A stretch of DNA of 64,000 bases from Dehalococcoidia bacterium (GTDB lineage: Bacteria > Chloroflexota > Dehalococcoidia > SM23-28-2 > HRBIN24): positions 62,001-126,000 of the forward strand of contig JANXAP010000018.1 of assembly GCA_025062275.1 (NCBI GenBank), written 5' to 3'. Each line of letters begins with the position of its first letter. Positions within the stretch are counted from its first letter, which is position 1. Position numbers and translations under genes: made by a program. The notes beneath the pieces were generated by a model. The model was not told the DNA's origin. It ran no database searches and was given only the letters and a program-made list of their open reading frames with translations. Of this stretch, positions 43,787-52,708 are shown in pieces.

Positions 43787-44644
43787 ATGGCCGCTGGGCG
43801 GCCTCGTCTGCGCATCGGCCCGCTGCAGGTGGCCGGGGGCTACGAGCTGCCGCCCCGCCCACCGGGCCCGGCTGCTGCCCAGGACGCCTACCGCCAGACA
43901 TTCTTTCTGCTGGGGGAGGAGCTGGAGGCCTTCCGCCAGGGCATGGCGCTGCAGGCAGAGGCGGCGTCGGCCGTGGCCAGGGCGCGCACCCCCGAGGCGG
44001 CCGTCATCCTGGGGCTGTGGTCGCGCTGCTTCTTCTGCCTGGCCGATGCCTGCCGGCTGATGCTCTGGGGCTCCTATCCGTCGTGTCCGCCGCTGGTGAG
44101 AACGGCCTGCGACATGGTGGCGGCCCAGCGGGGCCTCCTGTCTTCGGGTTTTCAGGAGTGGCGTGCCTGGCTGGAGTCTTGGCCGGCTCAGGACCGTGAA
44201 CGGGCGGCCCTGGGGCTGGAGATGGGGCGTTATCGAGCCTCGGCGTCCATCGCTGGCGAGGCTCGGCTGGCATCCGTCTACCGTGCAGCGGCCGAGCTAT
44301 CGCAGCCCCACTTCGGGGCCACCCTGTTGCAGGTGGGGCCCGAAGTGGCCCTGGACCATCTGCCTGTGGCCTTTGCCGACTGCGCCTTCCATCTGGGCTG
44401 GGCGGAGCTGGTGCTGGGGTGGCTGCTGAGGCTCTGCCACCTGCAGGCCGAGACGGTGGCCTCGGCGGACCTGGCGCCGCTGCCGCAGGGCACTGCCGAA
44501 GCGGTGGCCCGGCTGGGCGATGCGGTGGAGGCGGCCCTTTCCCGTCCCGACCGCTGTCAGCTCACGGAGGAGCCCGACGGCCGCTTCCTGCTGGTGAACT
44601 TCCGCCGCAAGGCCGGAGGTCATCCCCGCCGCCTCGTCCTCTAG
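43787..44644 (+). CDS. Unknown protein, helical, Cys-containing
   Basis: 285 residues from ATG 43787, 12 bp after the truncated dehydrogenase. No family recognised. Predicted mostly alpha-helical: LGEELEAFRQGMALQAEAASAVARA, AAVILGLWSRCFFCLADACRLMLWGSYPSCPPLVRTACDM (five Cys in about 35 residues), and FADCAFHLGWAELVLGWLLRLCHLQAE. No signal peptide, and hydrophobic stretches are too broken for certain membrane spans. Codon use matches neighbours, so it is an established gene. A helical sensor or DUF domain is possible but unproven. Confidence 0.65.
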   Translation: MAAGRPRLRIGPLQVAGGYELPPRPPGPAAAQDAYRQTFFLLGEELEAFRQGMALQAEAASAVARARTPEAAVILGLWSRCFFCLADACRLMLWGSYPSCPPLVRTACDMVAAQRGLLSSGFQEWRAWLESWPAQDRERAALGLEMGRYRASASIAGEARLASVYRAAAELSQPHFGATLLQVGPEVALDHLPVAFADCAFHLGWAELVLGWLLRLCHLQAETVASADLAPLPQGTAEAVARLGDAVEAALSRPDRCQLTEEPDGRFLLVNFRRKAGGHPRRLVL

Positions 44645-44668
44645 CTGCGGGACGGCTGTCGGCACATC

Positions 44669-44703
44669 GGGGGCCTGCTCCTCGGCTTTCCGCCCTCTTT
44701 TTT
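44669..44703 (+). terminator. Putative intrinsic terminator
   Basis: GGGGGC pairs with GCCCTC (one G-T) around a 17-base loop, followed by six T (44698-44703). Located 25 bp after the unknown gene and 40 bp before the thiI -10 box. Confidence 0.5.
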
Positions 44704-44744
44704 GCTGTTCGGTTCCGGAGGAAGGTCGGAGGTGGCAGGGCGGG

Positions 44745-44750
44745 TATACT
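44745..44750 (+). promoter_or_regulatory. Putative -10 element of thiI
   Basis: TATACT, 14 bp before the thiI ATG; no convincing -35. Start point would be about 7 bases before the ATG, too short for a standard ribosome-binding site. Confidence 0.4.
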
Positions 44751-44763
44751 GGACGGTGCGGCC

Positions 44764-45987
44764 ATGAACGGAAGCGATGCGTTCGCGTCCGTCCATCTGG
44801 GCACCGCCTCGGGGGCCGAGGCGCCACTGCGATGGGCGGTGGTGGTGCGCTTCGGGGAGGTGGCCCTGAAGAAGGGTCATCGGCAGCTCTTCATGGGGGC
44901 GCTGCGCCGGAACATCGAGCGGTCCCTGGAGGGGCTGCCCGTGGAGCGGGTGTCCATCCGCCCCAATCGCTGCTTCGTCTGGCTGGCCGATGTCTCCGCC
45001 TGGCCCGAGGTCCGGAGGCGTCTGGCCCATGTCTTCGGCATCGTCGGCTATGCCCTCTGCCTGCGGGTGCCGCCGAGCCTGGAGGCGGCGAAGGAGGCCT
45101 ATGGCCTGCTGGTGCCCTCGCCCCCCGCTTCCTTCGCCGTGCGTGCCCATCGCGGCGACAAGGGCTTTCCCCTCACCTCTCAGGAGATAGAGCGGGAGCT
45201 GGGAGCTTACATCAAGGGCGTCACGGGCGCCCGTGTCGACCTGACGCAGCCGGAGCTGACCTTCTATGTGGAGGTCCAGCCCGAGGGCATCTTCTGCACC
45301 ACCCAGCAGATTCCCGGCCCCGGGGGTTTGCCCGTGGGCACAGGCGGACGGGTGGCCTGTCTCCTGTCGGGAGGGATCGATTCCCCGGTGGCCTCCTACC
45401 GCATGACGAAGCGGGGCTGTCAGGCCGTTTTCGTCCACTTCACTTCCTTTCCCTTCACCGATGCCTCGTCTTGGGACAAGTGCCGGGAGCTGGTCAGGCT
45501 CTTGGCCCGCTATCTGCTGGAGGCGCGCCTTTACGTGGTGAAGCTGGGAGAGGTGCAGAGGCGTATAGTGGTGGCAGTGCCGCCCCAGTACCGCATCCTG
45601 ATGTACAGGCGGATGATGCTGCGCATCGCCGAGGCCATCGCCCGGCAGGAGGGCTGCAAGGCGCTGGTGACGGGCGAGAGCCTGGGCCAGGTGGGCTCCC
45701 AGACGCTGGACAACCTGGTGGCTGTCCAGGAGGCCACCACCATGCCGGTGCTGCGTCCGCTCATCGGCATGGACAAGCAGGAGATCATCGCCGAGGCGCG
45801 TCGCATCGGCACTTACGAGGTGTCCATCCTGCCCGATATGGACTGCTGCCAGTTCCTGGTGCCGCCGCGGGTGGCGACGACCTCCACCCCTGAGCGGCTG
45901 CGAGAGCTGGAGTCGCGAGTGGACGTTCCTGCCCTGGTAGAGGTGGCCCTGAAGGAGATGGAGGTGGAGGAGTTCCGATGGCCCTAG
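44764..45987 (+). CDS. thiI: tRNA sulfurtransferase ThiI
   Basis: 407 residues from ATG 44764. Ferredoxin-like plus THUMP domains (about 20-190) bind tRNA; PP-loop ATPase with CLLSGGIDSPVAS (SGGIDSP at 202-208). Lacks the C-terminal rhodanese domain of E. coli ThiI, like most bacterial homologues, so sulfur must come from a separate carrier. The MDCCQFLVPP Cys pair near the end is conserved in the short forms. Makes 4-thiouridine at tRNA position 8 and can feed thiamine synthesis. Overlaps the next gene by 10 bp. Confidence 0.92.
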   Translation: MNGSDAFASVHLGTASGAEAPLRWAVVVRFGEVALKKGHRQLFMGALRRNIERSLEGLPVERVSIRPNRCFVWLADVSAWPEVRRRLAHVFGIVGYALCLRVPPSLEAAKEAYGLLVPSPPASFAVRAHRGDKGFPLTSQEIERELGAYIKGVTGARVDLTQPELTFYVEVQPEGIFCTTQQIPGPGGLPVGTGGRVACLLSGGIDSPVASYRMTKRGCQAVFVHFTSFPFTDASSWDKCRELVRLLARYLLEARLYVVKLGEVQRRIVVAVPPQYRILMYRRMMLRIAEAIARQEGCKALVTGESLGQVGSQTLDNLVAVQEATTMPVLRPLIGMDKQEIIAEARRIGTYEVSILPDMDCCQFLVPPRVATTSTPERLRELESRVDVPALVEVALKEMEVEEFRWP

Positions 45988-46415
45988 CCGTTTCGGTGGC
46001 CATCTTCCACGGGGACGACCGCCGTCAGGTGCTGCTGGTGCGCCGCCCCGATGACCCGGCCGAGGAGCACCCTGGCCTGTGGGGGCTGCCGGCCGTCACC
46101 CTCCGTCCGGGCGAGACCCCCGAAGATGGGGTGAGGCGAGTCGGTCGCCAGAAGCTGGGGCTGGAGTTGCGGCCCGGCCCGGTGCTGGCCTACGGTCAGC
46201 AGCTGCGCCCCAACGGTGTGCTGGCCATGCTGCTGATGGAGGCCGAGGCCCTTTCCTGGCCGCCGCGCCTGGAGCCCGAGGAGCGTGAGGAGGGGGTGAC
46301 CTATTACACCGCCTGGACATGGGGCGATCCTCAGCTTCTGGTGCCTGCCGCGGTCATGGGCTCCCTCTGCTCGCGGCTGTTGCTGGATGCACTGGGGGAC
46401 TACTGGCTGCCATGA
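45978..46415 (+). CDS. Nudix-fold protein with degenerate catalytic box
   Basis: 145 residues. Overall Nudix layout: strands LAVSVAIF, RRQVLLVRRPD, HPGLWGLPAVTLRPGETPEDGVRRVG, later YYTAWTW. The Nudix box (GX5EX7REUXEEXGU) keeps Glu46, Arg54 and Gly61, but RExxEE reads R-V-G-R-Q-K (54-59), losing all metal-binding Glu of that helix. Hydrolysis is therefore unlikely; a binding or regulatory role is inferred. Overlaps thiI at its start and the next gene at its stop (ATGA). Confidence 0.75.
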   Translation: MALAVSVAIFHGDDRRQVLLVRRPDDPAEEHPGLWGLPAVTLRPGETPEDGVRRVGRQKLGLELRPGPVLAYGQQLRPNGVLAMLLMEAEALSWPPRLEPEEREEGVTYYTAWTWGDPQLLVPAAVMGSLCSRLLLDALGDYWLP

Positions 46416-46978
46416 GAGCTGCCCTTCTCCTGTTCGTGGCCTCGCTGCTGGCGCTCCTGTCGTCCCTGGCCGCCCTGCCCGCTGGCGCCGAGGGGACGGT
46501 AGAAAGGCAGGTGGGACCCTACCTGCTACGCCTTTCCCTGGACCACCCGCCACGTCTCGACGATGCCAACGCCCTGCTGCTGGAGGTGGTGGACACCCGC
46601 GATGGTCGCCTGGTGGAGGGACTGCAGGACTCGCTGCGCATGGAAGGGTGGGTCTACCCCACCGAGGGAGCACGACGCTATGTTCCCGTCTTCCTGCGTC
46701 CGTCGCGGGAGCGTCCCGGCACTTACGAGGGGGTCTTCGTTCCGCCGGCCCTGGGCCCCTATCGCTTCTACATACTGGGCTCCATCGAGAAGACACCGGT
46801 GCAGGAGGAGTTCGCTACCGGTCCGGGCGGCCTGCCCGATGTGCTGCCCCCCGAGGACGAGCTGCTTACTCCGGGGGCGGTGGTGGGCCTGGTGATCCTG
46901 GGGCTTTATCTGGCAGGGATGGCCGGTCTGGGGGCCTGGTACCTGCGGCAGCGCCGCCGCTCCGCCGCCACCGGCTGA
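46412..46978 (+). CDS. Signal-anchored extracytoplasmic protein, Ig-like
   Basis: 188 residues from ATG 46412. Signal peptide (residues 1-26, ending PAGAEG), a beta-rich outer domain (EGTVERQVGPYLLRLSLDHPPR...LGPYRFYILGSI) resembling YtkA/CopC-like Ig folds, and one C-terminal membrane span (about 152-176) followed by a basic tail (YLRQRRRSAATG). Such domains occur in copper-handling or c-type cytochrome regions, but no Met/His copper motif is clear here. Named function not assigned. Confidence 0.7.
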   Translation: MRAALLLFVASLLALLSSLAALPAGAEGTVERQVGPYLLRLSLDHPPRLDDANALLLEVVDTRDGRLVEGLQDSLRMEGWVYPTEGARRYVPVFLRPSRERPGTYEGVFVPPALGPYRFYILGSIEKTPVQEEFATGPGGLPDVLPPEDELLTPGAVVGLVILGLYLAGMAGLGAWYLRQRRRSAATG

Positions 46979-47032
46979 GGTTCTCCACCCCTTTTTCCCC
47001 CGATACTTTCGTCCGACCCCCTGCCCCATAAA

Positions 47033-47061
47033 TTGCCAGGCGAGCTGGAAAGAGCTATAAT
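47033..47061 (+). promoter_or_regulatory. Promoter upstream of the glycosyltransferases
   Basis: TTGCCA (47033-47038), 17 bp, TATAAT (47056-47061). Predicted start near 47068, about 40 bases before the TTG start of the first glycosyltransferase. Confidence 0.7.
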
Positions 47062-47108
47062 GAGCGTGACGGAGCCTGGAGTTGGACTGAGGGGGTGGTG
47101 ATGCTCCG

Positions 47109-48014
47109 TTGTCCACGGCTGTCCACCAGTTATTAACAGCGCCTGCAACTTCCGCTGGCGACCTCCAGGAACGGCCTGGCCCTCTCGTCTCGGTGGCCAT
47201 TCCCACCCGTAACTCGGGCAGCGTCATCGGTCGCTGCCTGGAGTCGGTCTGTCGTCAGACGTATCCGCACCTGGAGGTCTTGGTGGTGGACGGCTGCTCC
47301 CGGGACGGGACGCCGCAAATGGCGGCCGTCTACGGCGCCACGGTGGTGCCCTGCACCGGGGGGCTGCTCGCCGCCCGCTATGAGGGGGTTCTGCGCTCCC
47401 GTGGCCAGTTCGTGCTCATGCTGGACTCGGACCAGGTCCTGGAGCCCACAGCCGTCGAGCGGGCGGTGGCCATGATGGGCCAGGGCTACGACATGCTGGT
47501 GCTGGAGGAGATGTCCTTTCGTCCCCGCACCTGGCTGCAGCGCCTCTTCGCCGCTCATCGCCGTCTCATCCACCTCTACCTGAACGAGGAGGCGCTGGAC
47601 CCGTATCGCGGCACGGTGCTGCCGCGCTTCTTCCGTCGGGAGCTGCTGTTGCAGGCCTTGCAGAACGTGCCGGCGGGCCTGCTGGAAAAAGTGGTCCACC
47701 ACGACCACGCCATCATCTATCTCGAGTGCTGGCGGCTGTCGCGGCGGGTCGGCATCCTGCCCCGAGCCGTGTACCATCAGGAGCCGTCCAGCCTGTGGGA
47801 GGTGGTGCGGAGGAACTTCCGCTACGGCCGCAGCCTGGCCGTCCTGGCCGCCGGCGGCCCCTACGCCGACCTGGCCCGGCGGCGTGACGGCTACATCTGG
47901 CCGCGGCGCTTGCGTCCAGGGGACGTGCCCCTGGCACTGCAGTCGGCCCTGTTGCTGACCCTGCTGAAGCTGGCGCAGGGGGCGGGCCTCTTCTGGGAAC
48001 GGGCCCTCCGCTAG
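47109..48014 (+). CDS. Family 2 glycosyltransferase
   Basis: 301 residues, GT-A fold. LVSVAIPTRNSGSVIGRCLESVCRQTYPHLEVLVVDGCSRDGT is the nucleotide-sugar site; metal-binding DSD is in FVLMLDSDQVLEPTAVERA. The C terminus ends in a hydrophobic segment (LALQSALLLTLLKLAQGAGLF) that may attach to the membrane. The start is TTG 47109; no ATG or GTG occurs in frame before the conserved SVAIPTRN. A short overlapping frame with a better ribosome-binding site begins 8 bases earlier. Probably acts with the next gene in surface-glycan synthesis. Confidence 0.88.
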   Translation: MSTAVHQLLTAPATSAGDLQERPGPLVSVAIPTRNSGSVIGRCLESVCRQTYPHLEVLVVDGCSRDGTPQMAAVYGATVVPCTGGLLAARYEGVLRSRGQFVLMLDSDQVLEPTAVERAVAMMGQGYDMLVLEEMSFRPRTWLQRLFAAHRRLIHLYLNEEALDPYRGTVLPRFFRRELLLQALQNVPAGLLEKVVHHDHAIIYLECWRLSRRVGILPRAVYHQEPSSLWEVVRRNFRYGRSLAVLAAGGPYADLARRRDGYIWPRRLRPGDVPLALQSALLLTLLKLAQGAGLFWERALR

Positions 48015-48058
48015 GGGGTCCTGGTCCCGCCGATCATACCAGTCCGGGAGGTGTGCGG

Positions 48059-49153
48059 ATGACGTTCATAGTGACCATCGGCCGAGGCTCCATGGACCGT
48101 TACTCGCTGAAGCTGGCCCGTCACCTGCGGGTGCCCAAGCTGTTCACCGACATCTACCAGAAAGTGGCGGAGATGTTCAATGTGCCCCTGGTGAGCTGCC
48201 GTTCCCTATACGCTTTGTGGCAGGACGCGAACTTCCTGCGGCGCCTGCGCCGCCTGGACGACATTCTCCACTTCCCGAACCACCACATGGGCCGTTACGG
48301 ACTGTTCCTGCGCCAGCCCTACGTCATCACTGTTCACGACCTGATCCGCTATTTCGACCTGAAGGGCTACGGGACGTATATCCACCGTCCCAACCTGCGA
48401 GATCGCATCTACCTGAACATGGACTATGCCGGCATCCGTCGCGCTGCGGCCATCATCGCTATCTCCGAGACCACCAAGAGGGACATCGTGCGGCACCTGA
48501 GCTATCCGGAGGAGCGCATATTCGTCGTCTACCACGGCATCGACCATGACCTCTTCCGGCCGGTGGAGGAGCGGCCCATAGAGGAGCCTTACGTGCTCTT
48601 CGTAGGCTCCGAGCACCCGCGCAAGAACCTGCCGGCCCTGCTGCGGGCCTTCAAGCTGGTGAAGGACAGCGACAGCCGCTTTCGCCATCTGAAGCTGGTG
48701 AAGGTGGGGGCGGCCGGAGGACGCGAGGCGCCCTTCCGCCAGTACACCCTGCGGGCCATGGCCGAGATCGGGCTCGATGGAGACGTGGTCTTCGCCGAGG
48801 GGGTGCCCGATCACGAGCTGCCGGCCTACTACTCGGGGGCGGAGGTGCTGGTCAATCCCTCCCTGTATGAGGGGTTCGGGTTCCCGCCGGTGGAGGCGAT
48901 GGCCTGCGGCTGTCCCGTCATCGTCTCGAAGGCCGGCGCCCTGCCCGAGGTAGTGGGGGATGCAGGCCTGGTGGTGGACCCCAACGACCCCCTGGCCCTG
49001 GCCGAGGCGATCCGCCAGGTGCTGACGGACTCGTCCCTGCGCCGGCGGCTGGTGGAGGCAGGCCTGCAGCGGGCAGCCCAGTTCACCTGGGAGCGCTGTG
49101 CCCGTGAGACGGAGCAGGTCTACGAGCGAGTGGAAGCGGAACTGGCCGCCTAG
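48059..49153 (+). CDS. Family 4 glycosyltransferase
   Basis: 364 residues from ATG 48059 (GGGAGGTG upstream; a GTG two codons earlier is possible). GT-B fold: [68 protein letters not shown] and the nucleotide-sugar EX7E motif [11 protein letters not shown], then [18 protein letters not shown]. Retaining transferase of the mannosyl/glucosyl type. Linked to the GT2 gene; the pair may build one glycan or glycolipid. Overlaps the convergent TIGR01777 gene by 4 bp. Confidence 0.9.
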   Translation: MTFIVTIGRGSMDRYSLKLARHLRVPKLFTDIYQKVAEMFNVPLVSCRSLYALWQDANFLRRLRRLDDILHFPNHHMGRYGLFLRQPYVITVHDLIRYFDLKGYGTYIHRPNLRDRIYLNMDYAGIRRAAAIIAISETTKRDIVRHLSYPEERIFVVYHGIDHDLFRPVEERPIEEPYVLFVGSEHPRKNLPALLRAFKLVKDSDSRFRHLKLVKVGAAGGREAPFRQYTLRAMAEIGLDGDVVFAEGVPDHELPAYYSGAEVLVNPSLYEGFGFPPVEAMACGCPVIVSKAGALPEVVGDAGLVVDPNDPLALAEAIRQVLTDSSLRRRLVEAGLQRAAQFTWERCARETEQVYERVEAELAA

Positions 49154-50037
49154 CGCCCCAGGGCGTGCCGCAGCGATGCCTCCAGCTCCGGGTAGCGGAA
49201 CTGAAATCCGGCCGCCTGCAGGCGGGCAGGGAGCACCCTCTGGCCCGAGAGCAGTGCCTCTCGGGCCATTTCCCCCAGCAGCACCTGAAGGGCGAAGGCC
49301 GGCACGCGGAACAGGGCAGGTCGTCCCAGCACTCGCGCCAGCGTGCGGGTGAACTCAGCGTTGGTGACCGGGTTGGGGGAAGTGACGTTGACGGGCCCCG
49401 AGAACTCCTCCCGCGAGAGGAGGAAGAGGACTGCCTGCACCAGGTCGTCCATGTCCACCCAGCTCATGTACTGACGGCCGCTGCCGAGGCTTCCCCCTAG
49501 CCCCAGGCGAAAAACGGGCAGAAGTCGGGCCAGCGCCCCGCCCCGGGCCGATAGCACGACGCCGAAGCGCGGGTTGACCACCCGGGTGCCAGCAGCGGCA
49601 GCGGTCTGGGCTGCCTGCTCCCAGGCCTGGCACAGCTCAGCCAGGAAGCCGCGGCCCGGCGCGGCCCCCTCGTCCAGGGCCTCATCGCCTCGGTCCCCGT
49701 AGTAACCGGTGGCGGAAGCGGAGATGAAGACTTTGGGCGGCGCGGGGGAGGCGGCGATGGCCTCGGCCAGGAGACGCGTCCCCTCGACCCGGCTCCGCCA
49801 GATGCGTTCCTTGCTGGCCGGCGTCCAGCGCTGGCCGATGTTCTCGCCGGCCAGGTGGACAACGGCCTCGACCCCCTCCAGGGCGCGCGCGTCCATCTGC
49901 CCTCTCAGGGGGTCCCAGACGAAGTCTGCCGTCTCGGGACGTCGGCCCAGACGCAGGACCTGATGCCCCTCTCGCTCCAAGGCAGGCACTAGGTGGGAAC
50001 CGATGAGACCGCTGGCGCCCGTCACCAGCACACGCAT
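49150..50037 (-). CDS. TIGR01777 family NAD-dependent epimerase/dehydratase-like protein
   Basis: 295 residues. RVLVTGASGLIGSHLVPALEREGHQVL (NAD site), AVVHLAGENIGQRWTPASKERIWRSRVEGT, SASATGYYGDRGDEALDEGA (YxxxK replaced, as in the family), NPRFGVVLSARGGAL and YMSWVDMDDLVQAV. The C-terminal DUF1731 region (LGRPALFRVPAFALQVLLGEMAREALLSGQRV) confirms the family. Function unproven; homologues in plants and bacteria are linked to cell division or iron homeostasis by weak evidence. Confidence 0.9.
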   Translation of the reverse strand: MRVLVTGASGLIGSHLVPALEREGHQVLRLGRRPETADFVWDPLRGQMDARALEGVEAVVHLAGENIGQRWTPASKERIWRSRVEGTRLLAEAIAASPAPPKVFISASATGYYGDRGDEALDEGAAPGRGFLAELCQAWEQAAQTAAAAGTRVVNPRFGVVLSARGGALARLLPVFRLGLGGSLGSGRQYMSWVDMDDLVQAVLFLLSREEFSGPVNVTSPNPVTNAEFTRTLARVLGRPALFRVPAFALQVLLGEMAREALLSGQRVLPARLQAAGFQFRYPELEASLRHALGR

Positions 50038-50119
50038 GCTCCGTCCTCCCGCGAAGGCTGGCCCTTCAGGATAAGGGAGCGAGGGCTAGACGCGCAAGGG
50101 CCGTGATTCCGGGGGAGTA

Positions 50120-50605
50120 TCAGCCGCTGCGGGCGGTGCCGGGCAGCTCTACAGGCTCGTAGAGCTTCTTCTTGAGGGCCTCTCGCGGCGGGTCGATGTA
50201 TATGGCGCCCCAGCCACACACGTCCTCGCACAGACGGCAGCCAGTGCAGCGCCGCTCGATGACGGTGGCCACGCCGAAGAAGTCGCCCACCCGCTCGCCA
50301 GAGGTGTCCAGGTAGAGGGCCTCGAAGGGGCAGATGTTGATGCACAGCTCACAGCCGGAGCCAATGCAGTTCTCCTCGATGACGGTCGCCTTGGGCCACT
50401 CGCGACGGGGGAAGCCCTTGCAGATGTCCCCCGCGTCGTCAGCGATGCACTCCACAGGGCAGACCACGCCGCAGGCGCCGCAGTCGATGCACAGGGTGGG
50501 GTCGATAACGTGCAGCTTGTTGCGCTCCCCCGAGATGGCATCGGTGGGACAGCGCTTGGTGCATGCGGTGCAGCCTATGCACCAGTCCAGGATCTTGTAG
50601 GCCAC
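50120..50605 (-). CDS. Ferredoxin with four [4Fe-4S] motifs
   Basis: 161 residues starting GTG behind GGAGG. Four clusters by spacing: C9-x2-C-x2-C-x3-C19; C39-x2-C42-x2-C45-x3-C49; C80-x4-C85-x2-C88-x3-C92; C120-x2-C123-x2-C126-x3-C130. Extra Cys at 53 and 62 lie between. Two typical 2[4Fe-4S] ferredoxin units have thus been joined. Cytoplasmic electron carrier, perhaps for a 2-oxoacid oxidoreductase given sucC/sucD next door; that link is inference. Confidence 0.88.
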   Translation of the reverse strand: MAYKILDWCIGCTACTKRCPTDAISGERNKLHVIDPTLCIDCGACGVVCPVECIADDAGDICKGFPRREWPKATVIEENCIGSGCELCINICPFEALYLDTSGERVGDFFGVATVIERRCTGCRLCEDVCGWGAIYIDPPREALKKKLYEPVELPGTARSG

Positions 50606-50666
50606 GCTACTCGCCTCCGTCCTTCCTAGGGCAGTCTAACAGGTGCAGGGGACAGGAGCAACCGCG

Positions 50667-51551
50667 CTAGAGCAGTCCTCGCTCGCGCAGCACCGCCTCG
50701 GTCGCGGCGCCGATCTCGGCTGGGCTGTCGACGATGGTGGCTCCGGCTGCGGCCAGGGCCTTCTTCTTGGCCTGGGCCGTGGCCGCCTCGCCCACGATGA
50801 TGGCCCCGGCGTGGCCCATGCGCCGCCCCGGCGGCGCCGAGGCCCCCGCTATGAAGGCGATGACGGGCTTGCGCATCTCGCTGGCGATATAGGCCGCCGC
50901 TTCCTGCTCGGCGGTGCCTCCGATCTCGCCGATGAGGACCACTGCCTTGGTCTCCGGGTCCTCGTTGAACAGGCGCAGCACCTCCACCGGGGCCGTCCCG
51001 ATGACGGGGTCGCCCCCCACCCCCACGCAGGTGCTCTGGCCGATGCCTCGTGCTGTGAGCTGGGACACCGCCTCGTAGACCAGGGTCCCGGAGCGTGAGA
51101 TGACCCCCACCGGCCCCGGGCTGAACACGTCGCCGGGCATGATGCCCACCCGGCACTGACCGGGAGTGATGACGCCCGGGCAGTTGGGGCCGATGAGGCG
51201 AATGCCGGAGCCACGCAGGTAGCGCTTGACCCGCACCATGTCCACCACCGGGATGCCCTCGGTTATACAGACGATGACGGGCACCTCGGCGTAGGCCGCC
51301 TCCAGGATGGCATCGGCGGCGGCCGGCGCGGGCACGAATATCAGGGAGCAATCGGCGCCGGTACGGGCCACCGCCTGCCGCACCGTGTCGAAGACCGGGA
51401 CCCCGTCTATCTCCTCGCCACCTCGACCCGGGGTGACGCCGGCCACCACCTTGGTGCCGTACTCGATGCAGCGACGGGTCTGGAAGGAGCCTTCGCGTCC
51501 GGTGATGCCCTGCACCACCACCTTGGTGTCACGGTTGACCAGAATGGGCAT
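50667..51551 (-). CDS. sucD: Succinate-CoA ligase, alpha subunit
   Basis: 294 residues. CoA-binding Rossmann domain ([35 protein letters not shown]), [24 protein letters not shown], and the phosphorylated His in [15 protein letters not shown]-cycle enzyme coupling succinyl-CoA to NTP synthesis. Its partner sucC is 3.8 kb upstream on the same strand; the two are normally adjacent, and a DinB gene, an IS remnant and two plus-strand genes now separate them. Confidence 0.95.
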   Translation of the reverse strand: MPILVNRDTKVVVQGITGREGSFQTRRCIEYGTKVVAGVTPGRGGEEIDGVPVFDTVRQAVARTGADCSLIFVPAPAAADAILEAAYAEVPVIVCITEGIPVVDMVRVKRYLRGSGIRLIGPNCPGVITPGQCRVGIMPGDVFSPGPVGVISRSGTLVYEAVSQLTARGIGQSTCVGVGGDPVIGTAPVEVLRLFNEDPETKAVVLIGEIGGTAEQEAAAYIASEMRKPVIAFIAGASAPPGRRMGHAGAIIVGEAATAQAKKKALAAAGATIVDSPAEIGAATEAVLRERGLL

Positions 51552-51566
51552 GGTCTCGCTCCTCGT

Positions 51567-52586
51567 TCAGGATACGGGCTGCTTTTGCCAGCGACGGGCG
51601 CGGCTGGCGGGCACCATCTTCCCGCCGTGGGAGGCCTCGTGGGCGGCCAACAGCTCGATGTATTCCAGCAGCGGCACCCGGCGGCCGTCGGCCAGGGTCA
51701 CCTCTGCCGTCAGGTGCTCCCTGCCCAGGCGGGATAGGAGGCGGAGGGTCTGGTAACGGTTCCAGGCCAGCTCGTCCACTAGCTCCCGCACGCTGCGGCC
51801 CCGCCTGGCCTCCACCTGCTCTTGGTTCCAGGCGTCCACGCCGCGCAGGGCGTCCAGGGCGGCCGGCGGCTCCTCTCCCAGCAACACCCTCAGCCGCAGG
51901 TGGGCGCGCAGGTCGTTGCTGGCCACGTGGGCCAGGAGGTCGCGGTAGGTCCAGCCGGGCGTCTCGGGGCAGGGCTCGTCCCAGGCGTCATCGGCCAGGG
52001 AATACACGGCCCGCAGGAAGCCCTCGCGATACCGCCACAGGAGGCGGAACTTCGCCTCTATTTCGGGAAGGAACGTCAAAGGCTCGGGGCGCCAGTCCTG
52101 CTCCAGGGCGCGGCGGATATCGTCGGCGTGCTGGCGGTCGTGGTATCCCGCCCAGAGCCAGTCCTCCACCTTGAGGGTGTAGCCGGGGCCCATGGGCACC
52201 GGCATCTCCAGGTAGTGCAGGTGGCGCTTGCCGATGCGTCGGGCAGCGGCGATGAAGCGGTCGTGGGAGTGGAAGAGGAGCTGACGCAGGTCGGCGGGCG
52301 TGAGGCGGGCCCGCTCGGCCACCAGGCGGGCGTTCATGGCCCGCCGGTCGAGGCTCTCGGCGGTGCCGGCGATGAACTCAGGCGTGAGGATGCCGGCCAG
52401 GATGAGGCCCGCCCCGCCCGGGCTCAGGTCGCCCACCAGGTGGGCCACCAGGTCCTTGACCGTCCACTCGCCGTAGGGCACGTAGCGGTACCAGTCCTCG
52501 GGGGAGAGGGAGTCTACTAGGCGCAGCAGATGTCGGTGCGCCTGTCTCAGGTCGCGGATGGCCGCCTGCACCTGGGGAAGGGGCAC
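51567..52586 (-). CDS. DinB-like / maleylpyruvate-isomerase-N-like tandem domain protein
   Basis: 339 residues from GTG 52586 (GGGAGGAG upstream). Two four-helix-bundle domains. The first has VDSLSPEDWYRYVPYGEWTVKDLVAHLVGD (DinB helix-3 signature with metal His) and WLWAGYHDRQHADDI; the second has YSLADDAWDEPCPETPGWTYRDLLAHVASNDLRAHLR and YIELLAAHEASHGGKM. Each domain seems to keep three His-type ligands. Superfamily members are thiol-dependent transferases or metal hydrolases (mycothiol, bacillithiol). Exact activity unknown. Confidence 0.8.
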   Translation of the reverse strand: MPLPQVQAAIRDLRQAHRHLLRLVDSLSPEDWYRYVPYGEWTVKDLVAHLVGDLSPGGAGLILAGILTPEFIAGTAESLDRRAMNARLVAERARLTPADLRQLLFHSHDRFIAAARRIGKRHLHYLEMPVPMGPGYTLKVEDWLWAGYHDRQHADDIRRALEQDWRPEPLTFLPEIEAKFRLLWRYREGFLRAVYSLADDAWDEPCPETPGWTYRDLLAHVASNDLRAHLRLRVLLGEEPPAALDALRGVDAWNQEQVEARRGRSVRELVDELAWNRYQTLRLLSRLGREHLTAEVTLADGRRVPLLEYIELLAAHEASHGGKMVPASRARRWQKQPVS

Positions 52587-52608
52587 GCCTCTCCTCCCGT
52601 CGCTAGCT

Positions 52609-52614
52609 ATAATA
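52609..52614 (-). promoter_or_regulatory. Putative -10 element of the DinB-like gene
   Basis: Minus-strand TATTAT (52614-52609) 23 bp before GTG 52586; the -35 (TTCCCC) is poor. A GGGAGGG/CCCTCCC hairpin (52628-52644) lies just upstream. Confidence 0.35.
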
Positions 52615-52708
52615 CGGGGCCTTCGGGGGGAGGGGAACCCTCCCTCCCCGCCCCCTAGGCCCATGCATATCGCCTCATCTGCCTGAGTGAAAAAGGACAC
52701 CATTTCTA

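Noticed and set aside
46079-46396. Other short plus- and minus-strand frames across the Nudix gene
   Set aside because: Arg/Gly/Pro-rich shadow products typical of high-GC antisense frames, without ribosome-binding sites.
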